Shown here: in pieces, positions 12,158 to 25,100 of the stretch
How the letters are laid out: every line of letters starts with the position of its first letter
Numbering within the stretch: position 1 is the first letter of the stretch
Assembly: GCA_030544215.1 (NCBI GenBank)
Contig: JARZZO010000013.1
Location: 47,511,196-47,575,195 of the forward strand
From: Zantedeschia hybrid cultivar
Taxonomy: Eukaryota > Streptophyta > Magnoliopsida > Alismatales > Araceae
DNA: 64,000 bases
Direction of reading: 5' to 3'
The notes under the pieces: model-generated
What the model saw: the letters and a program-made list of their open reading frames with translations, nothing else
Databases searched by the model: none
What the model was told of the DNA's origin: nothing
Made by a program: the position numbers and the translations under genes

Positions 12158-15100
12158 ATGGAGCTGCGGAGGAGGCTGTGCATGCTGGCAGTGCTATTGC
12201 TAATGGCAATCGGGCAGGGAGACGCACAGCTGAGGTCGGACTTCTACAGCTTCACTTGCCCCATCGTGGAAGCCATCGTGAGGCAGACGGTCCAAACCAA
12301 GCTCAGCCAGACCTTCACCACCGTTCCGGCCACCCTGAGGCTCTTCTTCCATGACTGCTTCGTCGAGGTATATATGCCGCATAAGGTTTATACCCCCTCG
12401 CCATGTTCCTGTTAACTCTTCATGTTCTTGTTTTATTCCTTGTTGCGAAACCCACGTTTGATGCGGTGCAAGGGTGTGGCTCTGGAGGCGCGCTGTCCCT
12501 GCGGACTGCGGGGAGAGACGTGCAGTGTCGTTCTAATGGCCGAGAAACCATATTTGCTTTGCATGTTCATGTATTCTTTGGGCTATGCTTAATTTGCTGC
12601 CACTGCAGTGCACCGCCATAGATATATAGATAGATAGATTTGCAGTATGCTTCGTTGCCACTGGACTGCACTTGGATAGATGGATAAATCGATTAGAAAT
12701 ATTTATTGTAGTATCTCGAGTGCTGCCATCTAATTTATAAAGTTGGACAGCAATTTAGTAGGCATCATTTTTTTTTTAATTTTGTCTAACATTAGGATCA
12801 CTCAGACTCTATATCTATATCATCTAATCTTTGATGGAATAGGTAAAAAAAAAAAAAAAAAAAAAAAGAGCACACCCCTGATGGTGCACCACACGCAAGT
12901 ATTGTAATGCACTGCTGCAATGACTGCGTGCATCAAATTGGACATACTCCGCATATGTATGTTTTCAATATTAACAGGAATTGATTTGGAGGAGGGTGGT
13001 AGTCAGGTAAGGGTTGGTGGGATTTGGTGCAGCTTCTTGGACTTCAGGTAATAATGCTTTGGCATGCGTATAGTTTGGGACTTGGAAGAAGCTGTGAAGG
13101 CGATGCCTACCCCTGATGACCATACCTAGCTCTGACCGAGTCCGAAAACTTCTTGCCATGCAGCTACTGGCAACGACCTTCTCCCACTGTCCACCTAGCC
13201 CAAGATGTCTCAATCCACAAGGGTTTTTGGTCGCAGAGCCTCTGCCCCCATCATCACCTGGCTCTCCCCCCTTTTCCTCGCAATGGAAGAAAACGGAAGG
13301 AGGCAAAGGGAAGAGAGATGTGACCACATTTTCCTTTTTCCTCCTCCCCCTTCTTGCATGCGTAATGCCTATCGCAGAAAATTGTAGTTTACGTGGAAAC
13401 TTATAAGCTTAGCTACCTACTCTGCTAAGAGGAAACTCCCTTATATATGGAAGGTTTTCCTTGATAGTACTAGGCATCAAGAGCAGGTTTCTTTTAGAAA
13501 ACAGACCCTAAACATGTTTGGCAATCAGATATGAGTAGCATGGAGTAGTAAAAGCCATCATATACCTATACCCTGTTAATGTTCCCAGCCAACAGCACTC
13601 AAAAGTAGACGGTCTTGAACATGAAATTTAGTACTCATATTAAGCTGGCTGACACGGTTTCTTGCCAACCAGCGCAAGGGATTCTTAAACAATTCCTGTC
13701 AAGACAGTACCTTCACAGGTCATTTTGAGGAAATTAACAAAATTGGCCATTCATCACCAAAGACTAGTTCCTAGCATCTTCGAGGGATATCACTTCTTAA
13801 TTACGTGAGTTGTAGAAATTTTGGTCCACCAAATATTATTAATTGTTTCTTGTCATAAACACAACTCTCAATCGGCACATTAAGAGAACTCATGATGGAG
13901 ACACATGTTGACATGAGTTACTTGATTGTTTAATCAGTCTGTTCTTTTGAAATTAATTAATGAACATTCAACATTGCCTTTAGTTTATAAGAATAGATCA
14001 CTTGCCCTATATATCATGTTATTTACAAATTGACAACTATATTTGATATAAGAAAGAGGGATTCTTGGGCAAGATATCGTTGTCAGTTGGCCAAATGAGC
14101 CTATCACCACATTGCCTCGATAATTTTGATCTTATGATCAGCACGGAATTCTCAGGGATGCGATGCTTCTGTGATGATCGCTTCGCCCACCGGAGACGCC
14201 GAGAAGGACGCAGATGACAACCTCTCCCTTGCCGGAGACGGCTTCGACACCGTCGTCAAGGCCAAGACTGCCGTCGAGGCGGCGTGCCCCGGCGTCGTCT
14301 CCTGCGCCGACATCCTCGCCCTTGCCGCTAGGGATGTTGTCGTCCTCGTAAGTACCTCTCATTCTTGGAGTAAGAAGATCCCACAAAAAATATATTTGAG
14401 TGAAAATTATTTTTAAGAAAATATATTTATATTAAAAATAAAGACAAATTCGTCATTTGATACCGATGAAAACAATTTCACAACTTCCACTGTTTTGGAG
14501 AAAGACGTTTGATCTTATTCCAAGGATGTTAAAATTGAAATAAAGAAAAATTAACAAATTAAAATTTTCGTTGACTAGAGTTTCCTAAATAATCAAATAA
14601 GTCATTGTGATAGATTTTTCGAAAAAAGTTTTTCATGTGACCTATTGTGCGTAAGGAAAAACTTTTGTGTGAAAATATATTTTTCTATTAATCATTTCAT
14701 ATATTTTTTCTTTAAAAACTCTAACTGCTTTGGCTTTTAATGACATGAACATAAATAATATTAAATAGGATAAACATCAAGATTCTCAATAAAATAATTT
14801 TCAATATGAATGTTCTATATACATTTGCTGCGTTGGCGAGCACCCAAGAGTACCATCCTGTCAAGCCAAAAGGATAAGGCTAGGCAGGGAAAGTGGCATC
14901 CACTAGGTGCTGCCATTTTACAGGTAACCAAATGCACTTGCCGTTGGAGTTTTCCAGAAAACTATGCAGGTAACGCTAATTACTCTCAACCAAATGGATC
15001 CTGGTTACACGTATAATATAATATGACGGAAATAATTTTTTGAGGAAATATATTTACAAGATAAATGAAAAACAAAATTCATTATTTGGTGTTGTGAAAA

Positions 15101-16276
15101 TTGTTTCTGCTCTTTTAAAGATAGACATTCGATCTGATTACATGAATGTCAAAATTTAAACAGGAAGGAGTCAACAAATTAAGCATTCTATTGACTTGAG
15201 TTTTACGGATTACTAATAAGAGATTGTTATATACTTTTTAAAAAAAATATTTGTGATCTATTTTACGTGAAAACAAACTGACCTTTAGAATCCATCTCTT
15301 TTTCCTTCCAAAACATGACTCTTGAAATTTATAAATTAATTGAAACATATCAATAAGAGAGAGAGAGAGAGAGGAAAAAATGCAATCTTCCGAGACTTTC
15401 AAATACTTAATCTCACATGATTTAAAGTTATTTGAGTCAATTACTCAAGATAAGAGATTAAAAAACAAAAAAAAATTTAAAAATAATTAAAGTGTCTTCA
15501 AATGATATAAAAAACATGGCGATTTATCAGAATTGCGATTTAGAGACTCTCATTTTAGAGTGAATTGCTGAAGCTTGATCATGAGAGGAAGGTGGTGAGA
15601 GGATCCCCTGCCCCATTTTAAGATCCCTATGCTTGTGTATGGTGCAATGGTCATCACGCTGACCAGCTTCTTCGCTTGCTTCTGAACTGGCCACCTTTGC
15701 GCCGGCAACGACCAGTCCGGCGGGCCGGGGTTCCCCGTGGAGCTGGGCCGCCGTGACGGCAAAATCTCGCAGAAGTCTCGGGTCGCCGGCAACCTGCCTG
15801 GACCCGACTTCAGCCTCGAGCAGCTCAACTCCCTCTTCCAGAAGAACAACCTCACCCAGACCGACATGGTCGCCCTCTCCGGCGCCCACACCGTCGGCTT
15901 CTCCCACTGCAACCGCTTCTCGAGCCGGATCTACTCCAACCCACCCGACCCGACAGTGAACACGAGCTACGTCCAGCAGCTCCAGCAGTGGTGCCCCCAA
16001 AACGTGGACCCGAGTGTGGCCATCAACTTGGACCCGACCACTCCCAACATCTTCGACAACGCCTACTACAGCAACCTCGTCGCCGGCAAGGGGCTGTTCA
16101 CGTCCGACGAGGTGCTCTTCAATAACGCACAGTCGCGGGGCACCGTCGTCGACTTTGCCAACAACCCGGCCGACTTCTTCACGGCCTTCACGACGGCGAT
16201 GGTGAAGCTGGGGAGAACGGACGTGAAGACGGGCAACCAGGGGGAGATCAGGAGAGACTGCACAGCCTTCAACTAG
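12158..16276 (+). CDS. Class III secretory peroxidase (copy 1)
   Basis: Haem peroxidase of the plant secretory pathway (EC 1.11.1.7), which oxidises phenolics with H2O2 in the apoplast or cell wall. Three exons: 12158-12367, 14156-14347 and 15716-16276, joined by phase-0 GT-AG introns of 1788 and 1368 bp; product 320 aa, the usual family length. Residues 1-23 form a signal peptide and the mature chain probably starts at Gln24. The distal site RLFFHDC has Arg61, Phe64 and His65; the proximal site SGAHTVGFSHC has His192. All eight disulphide cysteines are present (34, 67, 72, 114, 120, 199, then those in WCP and RRDC). The 192-bp second exon matches the family layout; the third ancestral intron is absent. 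There is no C-terminal extension, so no vacuolar signal is evident. The motif TQTDMVALSGAHTVGFSHC resembles the PRX16/45/73 group. The start is fixed by the signal peptide and by the match to copy 2. Confidence 0.95.
14398..15300 (+). repeat. Extra sequence with internal direct repeats in intron 2 of peroxidase copy 1
   Basis: Intron 2 is 867 bp longer here than in copy 2. The extra part contains two diverged direct repeats (about 14398-14660 and 15028-15290) that share words such as GAAAATATATTTA, ATTCNTCATTTGNT and GTCAACAAATTAA-like stretches. They flank a unique core of about 370 bp. The arrangement suggests an insertion or a local duplication; no coding content is seen. Confidence 0.5.
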
Positions 16277-16340
16277 CTAGTACTACACTGAACCACCCCC
16301 CATCCTGTTCATGGTAAAAGCAAAGAGAAGAGTATCAAAG

Positions 16341-16346
16341 AATAAA
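16341..16346 (+). terminator. Poly(A) signal AATAAA, peroxidase copy 1
   Basis: AATAAA lies 65 bases after the stop codon in the context CAAAGAATAAAAA. The same context is kept downstream of copy 2 (25401-25406), which supports its use as the near-upstream 3' end signal. Confidence 0.55.
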
Positions 16347-16659
16347 AAAGGAGAAAACATGTGGATGTTAATGTGTAGATGATGCAAAGTTTTCTGTCTC
16401 CTCAATTTTCTTAGAGTTGCGAACCCTTTTGCCTGGAAATTATTGTTTTGTGATAGGTTTGGTGGGTTAGCTGCCCTGCTTTTGCAAAGTTATATGGTTC
16501 TGGCCAGTTCAAGCTGGAGTCGCTCTTACAAAGGTGCAGTTGGTCTTGAGCTGGTGCAGTTTGGGACATTCACAGGCCGGGCAGTCTTGTAAAGGCTGTG
16601 TAATTTTTTTAATATGTCTGTCTATTTATCTATGTACATATGCATATATTAGTGAAAGA

Positions 16660-18740
16660 ATTGGGTTAGTGAGGATGGAGTTGAGTAGCACAGGTCTTTA
16701 AGAAATGGAAAAAGTTTGTTGTGAGGGGTTACTATGAAATTCTCCCCTCTGCACTTACTGAGTCACATCTTCCTCTGCATTTAGAAGATCCTGGTTCTTA
16801 GTGAAAACATCATTATGTATATATTCACGGAAGGTTAAGCTGTTTTATTTATTTATTTATTTAACAGTCATCCAATCAATGAACCTAAATCAAAGATTCA
16901 CGATGTATAGCATGGCCCAATGCTCTCACACAGCCCAATGCTCACATTACTAACGTAACATAAATATACATTCTTTTCAAAAATCACAATTTAATCTCAC
17001 TTTTTCATCTTAATATATTTTCCACAAATAGATTATAATTTATTAAAATAATCTCCACTTTTCATAAATAGATGACTTTAAATAAATTAACTAAATTTTA
17101 TTTTATATATTTTACAATTTAATGTTCTAAAACAAATTAATTTTAATTAATAAATTTTAGTTATTTTACATATTTTGAAGAAAATTTCAAATTAATCAGC
17201 GAAGCTGAAGAAATTTCTTTCATGGGTCGATATTTTTCGACTAGTTAGCATTGCCCGTTACCATTGAAATTGTGAGTTGATACTAGGATTGCAAATGATA
17301 CTCGGACTTTTTGATTTTCGATCCATTTTCGACATTTTATAAATATATGCAGAAAAACAAAAAATAGATTTTCTCTTTTCAATTCTAAAGTGCTTTTCGT
17401 TTCCTAATTGTTCAATAAGTAAATAAACGCGGCAACGAAAACTCTCATTTTTGCATCCACTTTCGATACTATTATGATAATATGTTATTAGTTCGAATTT
17501 TCTCCGTTTACAAAGCTAATTAGTACCATCGAGGATTTGTACCTTGGTTTCGAGATAGGTAGATGGGTACTGTTAATATTTTAGTTTGATAAATGATGAT
17601 ATCTTTTAAAGGCGGACAATCACTCTTATTCTTGTCTAATATGATATTAAATAACGTAAATACTATCTTAGCCTAATACAATAGACGTCACATTATATAT
17701 ACATTACATGATACTCGATGACGAGTAACATGCATTAATTACATGTGCTTATAAGAAGTATCACATTCACAGGTGTCTTATAGGAAATAGATATTTTCAT
17801 TTCCGTTCATATTTACACTTTCATATAAAAAATGAAGATCAAAATGAAAATATGCATTCCCATTTTCGCTTTTGTTTTTGATGTTCCATATAATAACGGA
17901 AGCACAAATATCTATTTCTATTTTCATGTCTGACCCGTTTGCAGCTCTTAGTTGGTACTAGTGTGAACTTTAGTTAGATGGGTGCAATAAGAAGCTACGC
18001 CAAGTACGAACAAATAACCCTCATTTTAAACGATTCAAACGTCACTCACGCACGCCAACGGAGGAGAGTCCACTAGGATGTACTAAGTGGAAATATTTTA
18101 TTTTATTTAAATATATTATCACAGAAACATATGGTTGTGTGTGATTTAAAATTTAAATATTTAACTGTCTATTATTCCCCCAGTAAAATCTTTTTACCCG
18201 TATAATCTTCTTAAATTAAAATCCGTGGATGCCCTTAATGTGCAAGAAATAACCTTCGTCATCCAACCTCGTCTCCCTAGCTACATAATAGTAGATGAGA
18301 ACTAAACGACCGTTTTAAGATGAGTTAGAGGGACTCCAACTTTCTAATGGCAAAATTCAATGAGAAAAGATGTCAGCAATATATGTTGGTGGGAGCGAGA
18401 TCATTTGGACCCGTATATCTAGACTGTCCAACGTCTTTAGACACATAAAATCGAGTTGTATGAGAATATATGAGACATTTATTTTAAAAAATGACGTGCA
18501 CACTGCGTATGCGGTTTGATTTCATATGTTTTAGATGGTCCAGACATATAAATTTAGACAATCTCGTTTCACGTTGGCGTGGATCTCTCAGCCATTAGCC
18601 GACAGAGGGTACTTTGAGATTATCTTAGTGTGCAGAGAGCTGGGGACTTCCACAATCTCTAATCTTAGGGACCCCTCTTCCTACTGAAGTCATCTGCCCC
18701 CCTCAATAAAAGTTTGCAGTTGTAATAGGGCGTTGGCTGA
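16660..18740. other. Spacer between the two duplicated blocks
   Basis: AT-rich with no recognisable gene. It contains a (TTTA)n microsatellite near 16845-16864. A stretch at about 17282-17950 has ends GATTGCAAATGATAC and ACCCGTTTGCAGC that loosely resemble the TAGGGATGCAAATG MITE family. Nothing else is supported. Confidence 0.5.
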
Positions 18741-21062
18741 TATATATGTTAAGGGTGAGCCGAATCCGAGTACGTGTGTGTTTTGATTTGGCCACATTCT
18801 ATTTTGAACAGAGCAGACACACCATGACCCCTTAAGGCACACTACCAAAGTACTTATGCTCAGCTCAATGTGACAAATTTTAAAAAATTTTAAAAGTCAT
18901 GGTACCATCTTAAACTAGCTAACGCGGGTTTAGATCGGTCCATACCAAGATATAGAGAATCTTTTGTTCCTATAAATTTATACATTATATTACATAAGAA
19001 TACGGCAGCAAGTGTTTCCCTTTAGACAAATGGCTAGATGCCACCATTTTTGTGGTAAGAGCATCAGTAGTGCAGTGGACATATATAAGTGATCTTCGTC
19101 TTCCGCACAGCACCATGTTTACCACTCTCCACGCACATGGCACATCATAAGTTAAGGATATAAACGAGCACCAAGAACACCAGGTGAAGACGCCAAGACT
19201 CGTTATAGCAAAAGCACCCATCTCACATCAACCGTACAGCGTGAGAACAGCACGACGAAATGCTCTAGGGTTTGGTGGTGGGTCGTTTTCGCTGGTGTTC
19301 AAACGACCGTGGCAATTGCACCGTCGAACCCATAACTAAGCCGTACAGTACGTACTATTTGAAGCATATCCTTTCCCCCGTACACACCACTTTGAGCGTC
19401 CTCTCAACTTGGTCATAACTTTGCTTTTGTTTGCGCGTGTGAAACTAAGAGAGAGAAAGAGAATACTCGAGAGGAGCTCTTTTAGGTACATGTTTAGATT
19501 AAAATCCAGCAGTATTAAAAGAAAGAAGAGGTCAAATATTGTGAAAAAAAATTCTCACATGATCTTAAAATTTGACAAATATTTAGATAATCTTCTTCTC
19601 AGTCCCGTTAAACTTCAGTCTAAACATGTATCAAGAGGATCTCTTCTCACAGTACTCCTACCCTATGATAGAGCTCAAAGGCAGCCCCAGATGCACCCAC
19701 CCTACACGGTAGGTGAAACGCACCCCCACCTGTTCTCCCATATGGGTGTCAACTGAGAAGGGTTGTTTCTCTTGCAACGGCAGAGACAGGGATCTAACAA
19801 GTTGTGGATGGTTCACAAGTAGTTTGAAGTATTATTCTTGTAAACTTGAGTTATGGCATTTATTTAGGTAAAAAATTAATATTTTTATAAAAGATGTACC
19901 AAAAAGAGGAGGGAATTGTGACTTAATTTTAGTAGATATGGATTGAATTCAGTCTACGCAGGATTGAAATTAAGATAGTAACTGATACGCGGGATTGAAA
20001 TTTATGATGTACATAAATGGGTTGAATCCAACAATTGCCATTCCAAGCCGACAAGCGTACCACTATCATGAGGAGGTGTTTGGAGTATTTTCATAAGAAC
20101 ACTTAGAAGTCAGCTGTCTTGAGTTACACTTGCTACACCGATGATTGGTATTTTAATTTATTTGAATTTTTTCAGATGAACTCGGGCCATTATGTCCCAC
20201 ATATTGTACTGATCGATTTTTGATCAAGCGACTTTTTTAACTTATCATTAGGATTTGATATTGATTTTTTAGTTGTTTTTTTTCTTTAAGTCGTCTGACT
20301 AGAGATCAATCAGTCAATAAAGATGTATAAGTTAGATTGAGGCTTACCGAAAAGAAAAATTCAGATTTTTTTTTTTTTTAAACAAAATTAACTGCGGGTA
20401 CAACAAGTATAACTCTTCTGTTAGAGTTTATAGGAGTAGATGCCTACTCTGATCTGAAAGTTGTTCTGAATTCTTTTTTGCTCATACGTAAGGTCAAGTG
20501 TTAATTGACCAAGTTCAATCTACCCCGACTGGATGTTGACATACGATCTGACCTTGTGTGCGTACATTGGGAGCTGATGTAATGTTGCAAAATCGAAGAA
20601 TCATCCGGACACATCTTAGATCTTTACTTACACCCTTAAATCTCAATGGAGCGAGAAAAATATACTCATTAATGAAAAAAATTCTTACTCTAGTAATAAA
20701 CAGATTTTTTTATTTCAATGACATTTAACGGTCTATATAAGGATCAAGTCGATGCGTCTAGGTGTAGGGATGCAAATTAACTTGATTGTTCAACAAATGG
20801 TTAATTTTTAAAACTAACGGATAATCGTTAATATTAAGTTGATATAATTACGCAAGGTAAAACTGTATGCACTGCACGTCATCCGCTTTTGAACCGGACG
20901 GGTGTAGACATTTTGTCAGATACTCTTACGTGTAAGAGTTTAACTTTAATCTCTTGCATATAAGAGTCTTTGACATAATGTCCAACGCAGTGTCTTTGTT
21001 CGATCTTTGATTAGACAACTGTGAGTTATGTGTGATTTTATGGCGTGCATTGCAATGAAAAG

Positions 21063-21066
<4 letters not shown>

Positions 21067-21095
<29 letters not shown>
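21067..21095. repeat. (AT)n microsatellite
   Basis: A perfect run of about 14 AT units in the intergenic region upstream of peroxidase copy 2. Confidence 0.9.
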
Positions 21096-21098
<3 letters not shown>

Positions 21099-21589
21099 GT
21101 GTTCATATGCAAACTAGGACTTTCGTGCATGCTGCGCTCCATCCGATCTTGAATCGAACGGAGCACTGCATCTTAAATTTTTTACTATTTTGTAGACTCT
21201 TATACGTAAGAATCTTTTTAAAAAAACGTAAGATTATCTGATATAAAGAGCACGCTGTCTAATTTTTTATTAGATGGACGTGCTGCCATGCACGCTGTGG
21301 ATAAGGAGTGCCTAATTAGCCTAGTAGCACTCCTAGGTAGAATTTACCTTGGACGCACCGAATTGGATAAGTTTTCATCCTTATCCGGGTGATCTCGATC
21401 CAACGAAATCATCAACAGGGCAGACTTCGAACTCAGTTGGCACGTTTTCTCCACTTTCTCCTCATCTAATATATAAGAGTAATGCTTACTGCAATGCCCA
21501 TGCATTGCAATCCACATGGATTGTAATGTACGTATGGGCCAGCAGCCGTCCTATTCGATCACATCGGACTGTTCTTGTGCATATCATTT

Positions 21590-21870
21590 GAGTTTATTTG
21601 GATTTTTTAAATTTTTTTTTGAAACGTTCGATAAAAAATCGGACAGACAGTCGGGTTACTCGGATCGGTCCCGATCCGACTATATAATTTTTTTTAAAAA
21701 AACTTTTTCTATTTTTTGCACATAAATCAAGATTTGTGTCAATTTAAAAAAAAAAAAAAAGTTGAGTTGGAGCCGACCCGAACAATCTAGTTGTACCGTT
21801 CGATTTTTGATCAGACGTTTCAATTTTTTTAAAAAAATTTGAACAGAAAATAAAAATAAAATAAAAAATC
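21590..21870. repeat. Foldback element related to the one near 0.9 kb
   Basis: The left part has GAAACGTTCGATAAAAAATCGGAC and the right part GTTCGATTTTTGATCAGACGTTTC, roughly reverse complements, enclosing GATCGGTCCCGATCCG. The arm words match the right arm of the foldback near 1.08 kb. MITE-like and non-coding. Confidence 0.5.
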
Positions 21871-22068
21871 AATTTCCCCAATTCAGACGGACTGTACAAT
21901 CGTCCGGTCTGAATCAAACGGCTACTAAGGCATGTATTCATCTACTGTATTGCGGCAAGTATTAGTCAGTATATTAATTCCGTCTTTCCTGCCTCATCCC
22001 TCTGCAAAGCCCTCGTCTAAACGCGTCCCGCGGTGTAGGGTTTGTGGAGTACTGTAGGAGACTGAAGC

Positions 22069-22088
22069 CTCTCTCTCTCTCTCTCTCT
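22069..22088 (+). repeat. (CT)n tract in leader of peroxidase copy 2
   Basis: Ten CT units ending 30 bases before the start codon, in the same place as in copy 1 but shorter. Confidence 0.8.
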
Positions 22089-22118
22089 GAGCTCAGTATC
22101 AGCTCCAGATCTGGGAAG

Positions 22119-25100
22119 ATGGAGCCGAGGAGGGTGTTGTGCATGCCGGTGGTGCTGCTTCTGATGGCCGTCGGGCGGGGAGATGCGCAGTTGAGTCTGG
22201 ACTTCTACAGCTCCGCTTGTCCCAACGTCGAAGCCATCGTGAGGCAGGCGGTTAAAGCGAAGCTGAGCGAAAGCTCCATCGCCGTCCCGGCGACCCTCAG
22301 GCTCTTCTTCCATGACTGCTTCGTTGAGGTATGCGACATATGGTTTATACCCCTTCCTTTGTGTATGTTCGTATGTTCCTGTTCACTCTTCATGTTCATG
22401 TTTTATTCCTCGTTCAGAACCGAGGTTTGATGAGGTGCAAATGTGTGACTCTGTGGGTGCACAATCTCTGACATCTCTAATGTCTGAGACCATATTTGGT
22501 TTGCACATTCATGTCTCCGTTCTTTTGCTCGGAAGAAGCAGCGAGGGCGACGCCACATATATCTCGCTCTGACCTTCTGCCACTGCATGTCCAGCCCATG
22601 ATGTTTTAAACCGCGGGGTTTTTTTTGGTCACAAAGCCTCTGCAACTCCTTGCGTTGGAGGAAAATGGAAGGAGGGGAGGGGAGGGGAGGAAAGGTCCCC
22701 ACATTTTTCCTTTTCCTCCTCCCCCTTCTTATATAATACATCGTAGAAGATAGTACTCTCCTTAGAAGAACCTTAGCTACCCACTCTGTTCAAAGGGAAC
22801 TCGATCTCTTCTGGTAGCTTCTTCCTGAAAGTTATAAGCATCAATAGCAAGGTTATTTCAGAAAACGGACCCTATACACATTTGGCGGTGACATAAGAAA
22901 TTATGAATAGTATGAAGGTTATCATGTAGCTATCCCTGTTAATATTCCTAGCCAACACTGATACACAGACGGAGTCTTAAACATGAATTAAGTTGACTTA
23001 AATAATTAGGACTTGCATTTTAACTGGCTCCGGTGCTTTTGACGGTTCCTTGCCAGCCAGATTGAGATTCCTAAAGAATTCGTGGTAAGAAAGGTACAGT
23101 AACTTTCACGGCCCATTTTGAGATAAACAAAACCGCCATGCATCACCAAAGACTAGTTCCTAGCATCCTTGATGGCTATCGCTTGTTAATTACTTGAGCT
23201 GTTGAAATTTTGGTTCAGGATATATATATTGTTTCTTGTCATAATTAGACAGCATTAAGCACATTAGGAGAACTGATAGGATGTTAGTATATAATTTTAC
23301 ATTGAAAAAGGGATCAAACAAATAATGCTTAAATATGGTGCCTAGTCCGCTCAATGCCTTAAGATTTTGTATTAGATGGCTTCATAATTTCAATATGATA
23401 TTAGAGTCCATAATTGCGAATTGGACTTCCGTCTTTGTGGTCCTTGACATAACTTAAAATCAGTTTGCACGTGAAGGGGCATATTAAAATAGTCCTAGAT
23501 CGGAAATGTGACAAAACAAATAATGTTTGAATATATGGTGCCTACTCTCCCCCAATATTTTAAAGTTTTGATTTGAATGACCCAAAAACTTCAACATAGA
23601 AACACATTTTGATATTTATTTGCGCGATCGGTTGATGTAGATTCTTTTGAAATGAACAATCAATATTTCTTTGAGTTATACTTTGTGCACATTTTGGTGT
23701 GCAAATTTGATGAGGTGGATTGCATATTCCACTCCAATAAGATATTTTGGAATATCTCCCACTAATTCATAATAAGATGAGTGAGGGATAAGTCTACATA
23801 GGTGTGGATACTTCAAGTCACTCCATTGGGATGTAAAATCAACCTTATCAAAATTGTATATCCAACAAGACCTTCTCTATTTTCTTTTATGAATTATAAG
23901 AATATCATGACTTTTTCCGTACAGTAGTTGTTCGCAATTTACAAATTGACATCAATATTTGTTGTAAGAATTAAAGATATACGGATTATTTTGGGCATGC
24001 AAGACATCGTTGTCGGTTGGCCAAATAAGCCTACCACCCACAGCCTCACATTTTGCTCTGATCAGCCTGGAATTCTCAGGGATGCGATGCTTCTGTGATG
24101 ATCGCCTCGCCCACCGGAGGCGCCGAGAAGGACGCAGGTGACAACCTCTCCCTCGCCGGAGACGGGTTCGACACCGTCGTGAAGGCCAAGACTGCCGTCG
24201 AGGCGGCATGCCCCGGCGTCGTCTCCTGCGCCGACATCCTCGCCCTTGCTGCTAGGGATGTCGTCGTCCTGGTAAGTACCTCTCATTTAGGAAGAGGATC
24301 CTCTCAGCACCTCACAAGACGCATCAAACTCCAGCAGTCCGGTCTGTAATTAGCCCATCTCCTTCCTTTTTTTTCCCTTCAAAAAGTTTTAAAATTAAAT
24401 TACATTAAACAGATAAATAAGAGAGTGGAAAATGAAATCTTCTAGAGTTTAATTTGAGTAGATCTCTGAAAACTCTCTCTCGCATGATTTGAAAATATTT
24501 TAGTCATCATTCACTCGAGACAAGAATTGAAAAGTATCGATTAAAATATCTTCAAGTCATATGAAAATACATTGAAAAGTCTATCAGAATTAAGATCTAA
24601 AGAATCTAACTGGAGAAAAATGCTGGAGTTTGATCATAAGAGGTTGGTGGTGAGAGGATCCTCTGCCCCATTTTAAGATCCTTTATATGCATGTGTATGG
24701 TGCAATGGTCATCACACTGACCAGCTTCTTCGCTTCCTTCTGAAATGGCACCTTTGCGCCGGCAACGACCAGTCCGGCGGGCCGGGGTTCACCGTGGAGC
24801 TGGGCCGCCGTGACGGCAAAATCTCGCAGAAGTCTCGGGTCGCCGGCAACCTGCCTGGACCCGACTTCAGCCTCGAGCAGCTCAACTCCCTCTTCCAGAA
24901 GAACAACCTCACCCAGACCGACATGGTCGCCCTCTCCGGCGCCCACACCGTCGGCTTTTCCCACTGCAACCGCTTCTCAAGCCGGATCTACTCCAACCCG
25001 CCCGACCCGACAGTGGACCCAACCTACGCCCAACAGCTCCGGCAGACATGCCCCCCCAACGCGGACCCGCGTGCGGTCGCCAGCTTGGACCGGACCAGCC

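Larger units (their letters stand above)
9155..16660 (+). repeat. Segmental tandem duplication, left block
   Basis: This block is repeated at about 18740-25720. Matching landmarks are 9190 with 18760 (AGTACGT, TTTGATNTGGCCAC), 9880 with 19145, 10203 with 19263, the exons at 12158/14156/15716 with 22119/24080/24773, and the 3' flank at 16321 with 25368. Offsets vary from about 9.05 to 9.96 kb because each block has gained or lost intergenic and intronic pieces. The left border lies next to a telomere-like tract. Confidence 0.8.

Noticed and set aside
12403..12621. Short frame with hydrophobic residues after peroxidase exon 1
   Set aside because: It lies in intron 1 just after the donor site and is not conserved in copy 2.
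15527..16000. 157-aa minus-strand open frame (and similar ones at 24683-24969 and 24977-25369)
   Set aside because: These are shadows of the GC-rich peroxidase exon 3 on the opposite strand.
22019..22030. CTAAACGCGTCC in the peroxidase copy 2 leader, like one arm of the Tat modules
   Set aside because: Only a single half-site; no inverted arm follows at the required distance, so chance similarity.
22044..22118. Upstream in-frame start for peroxidase copy 2
   Set aside because: It would translate the CT repeat into a Ser/Leu run before the signal peptide. Copy 1 starts at the equivalent of 22119.
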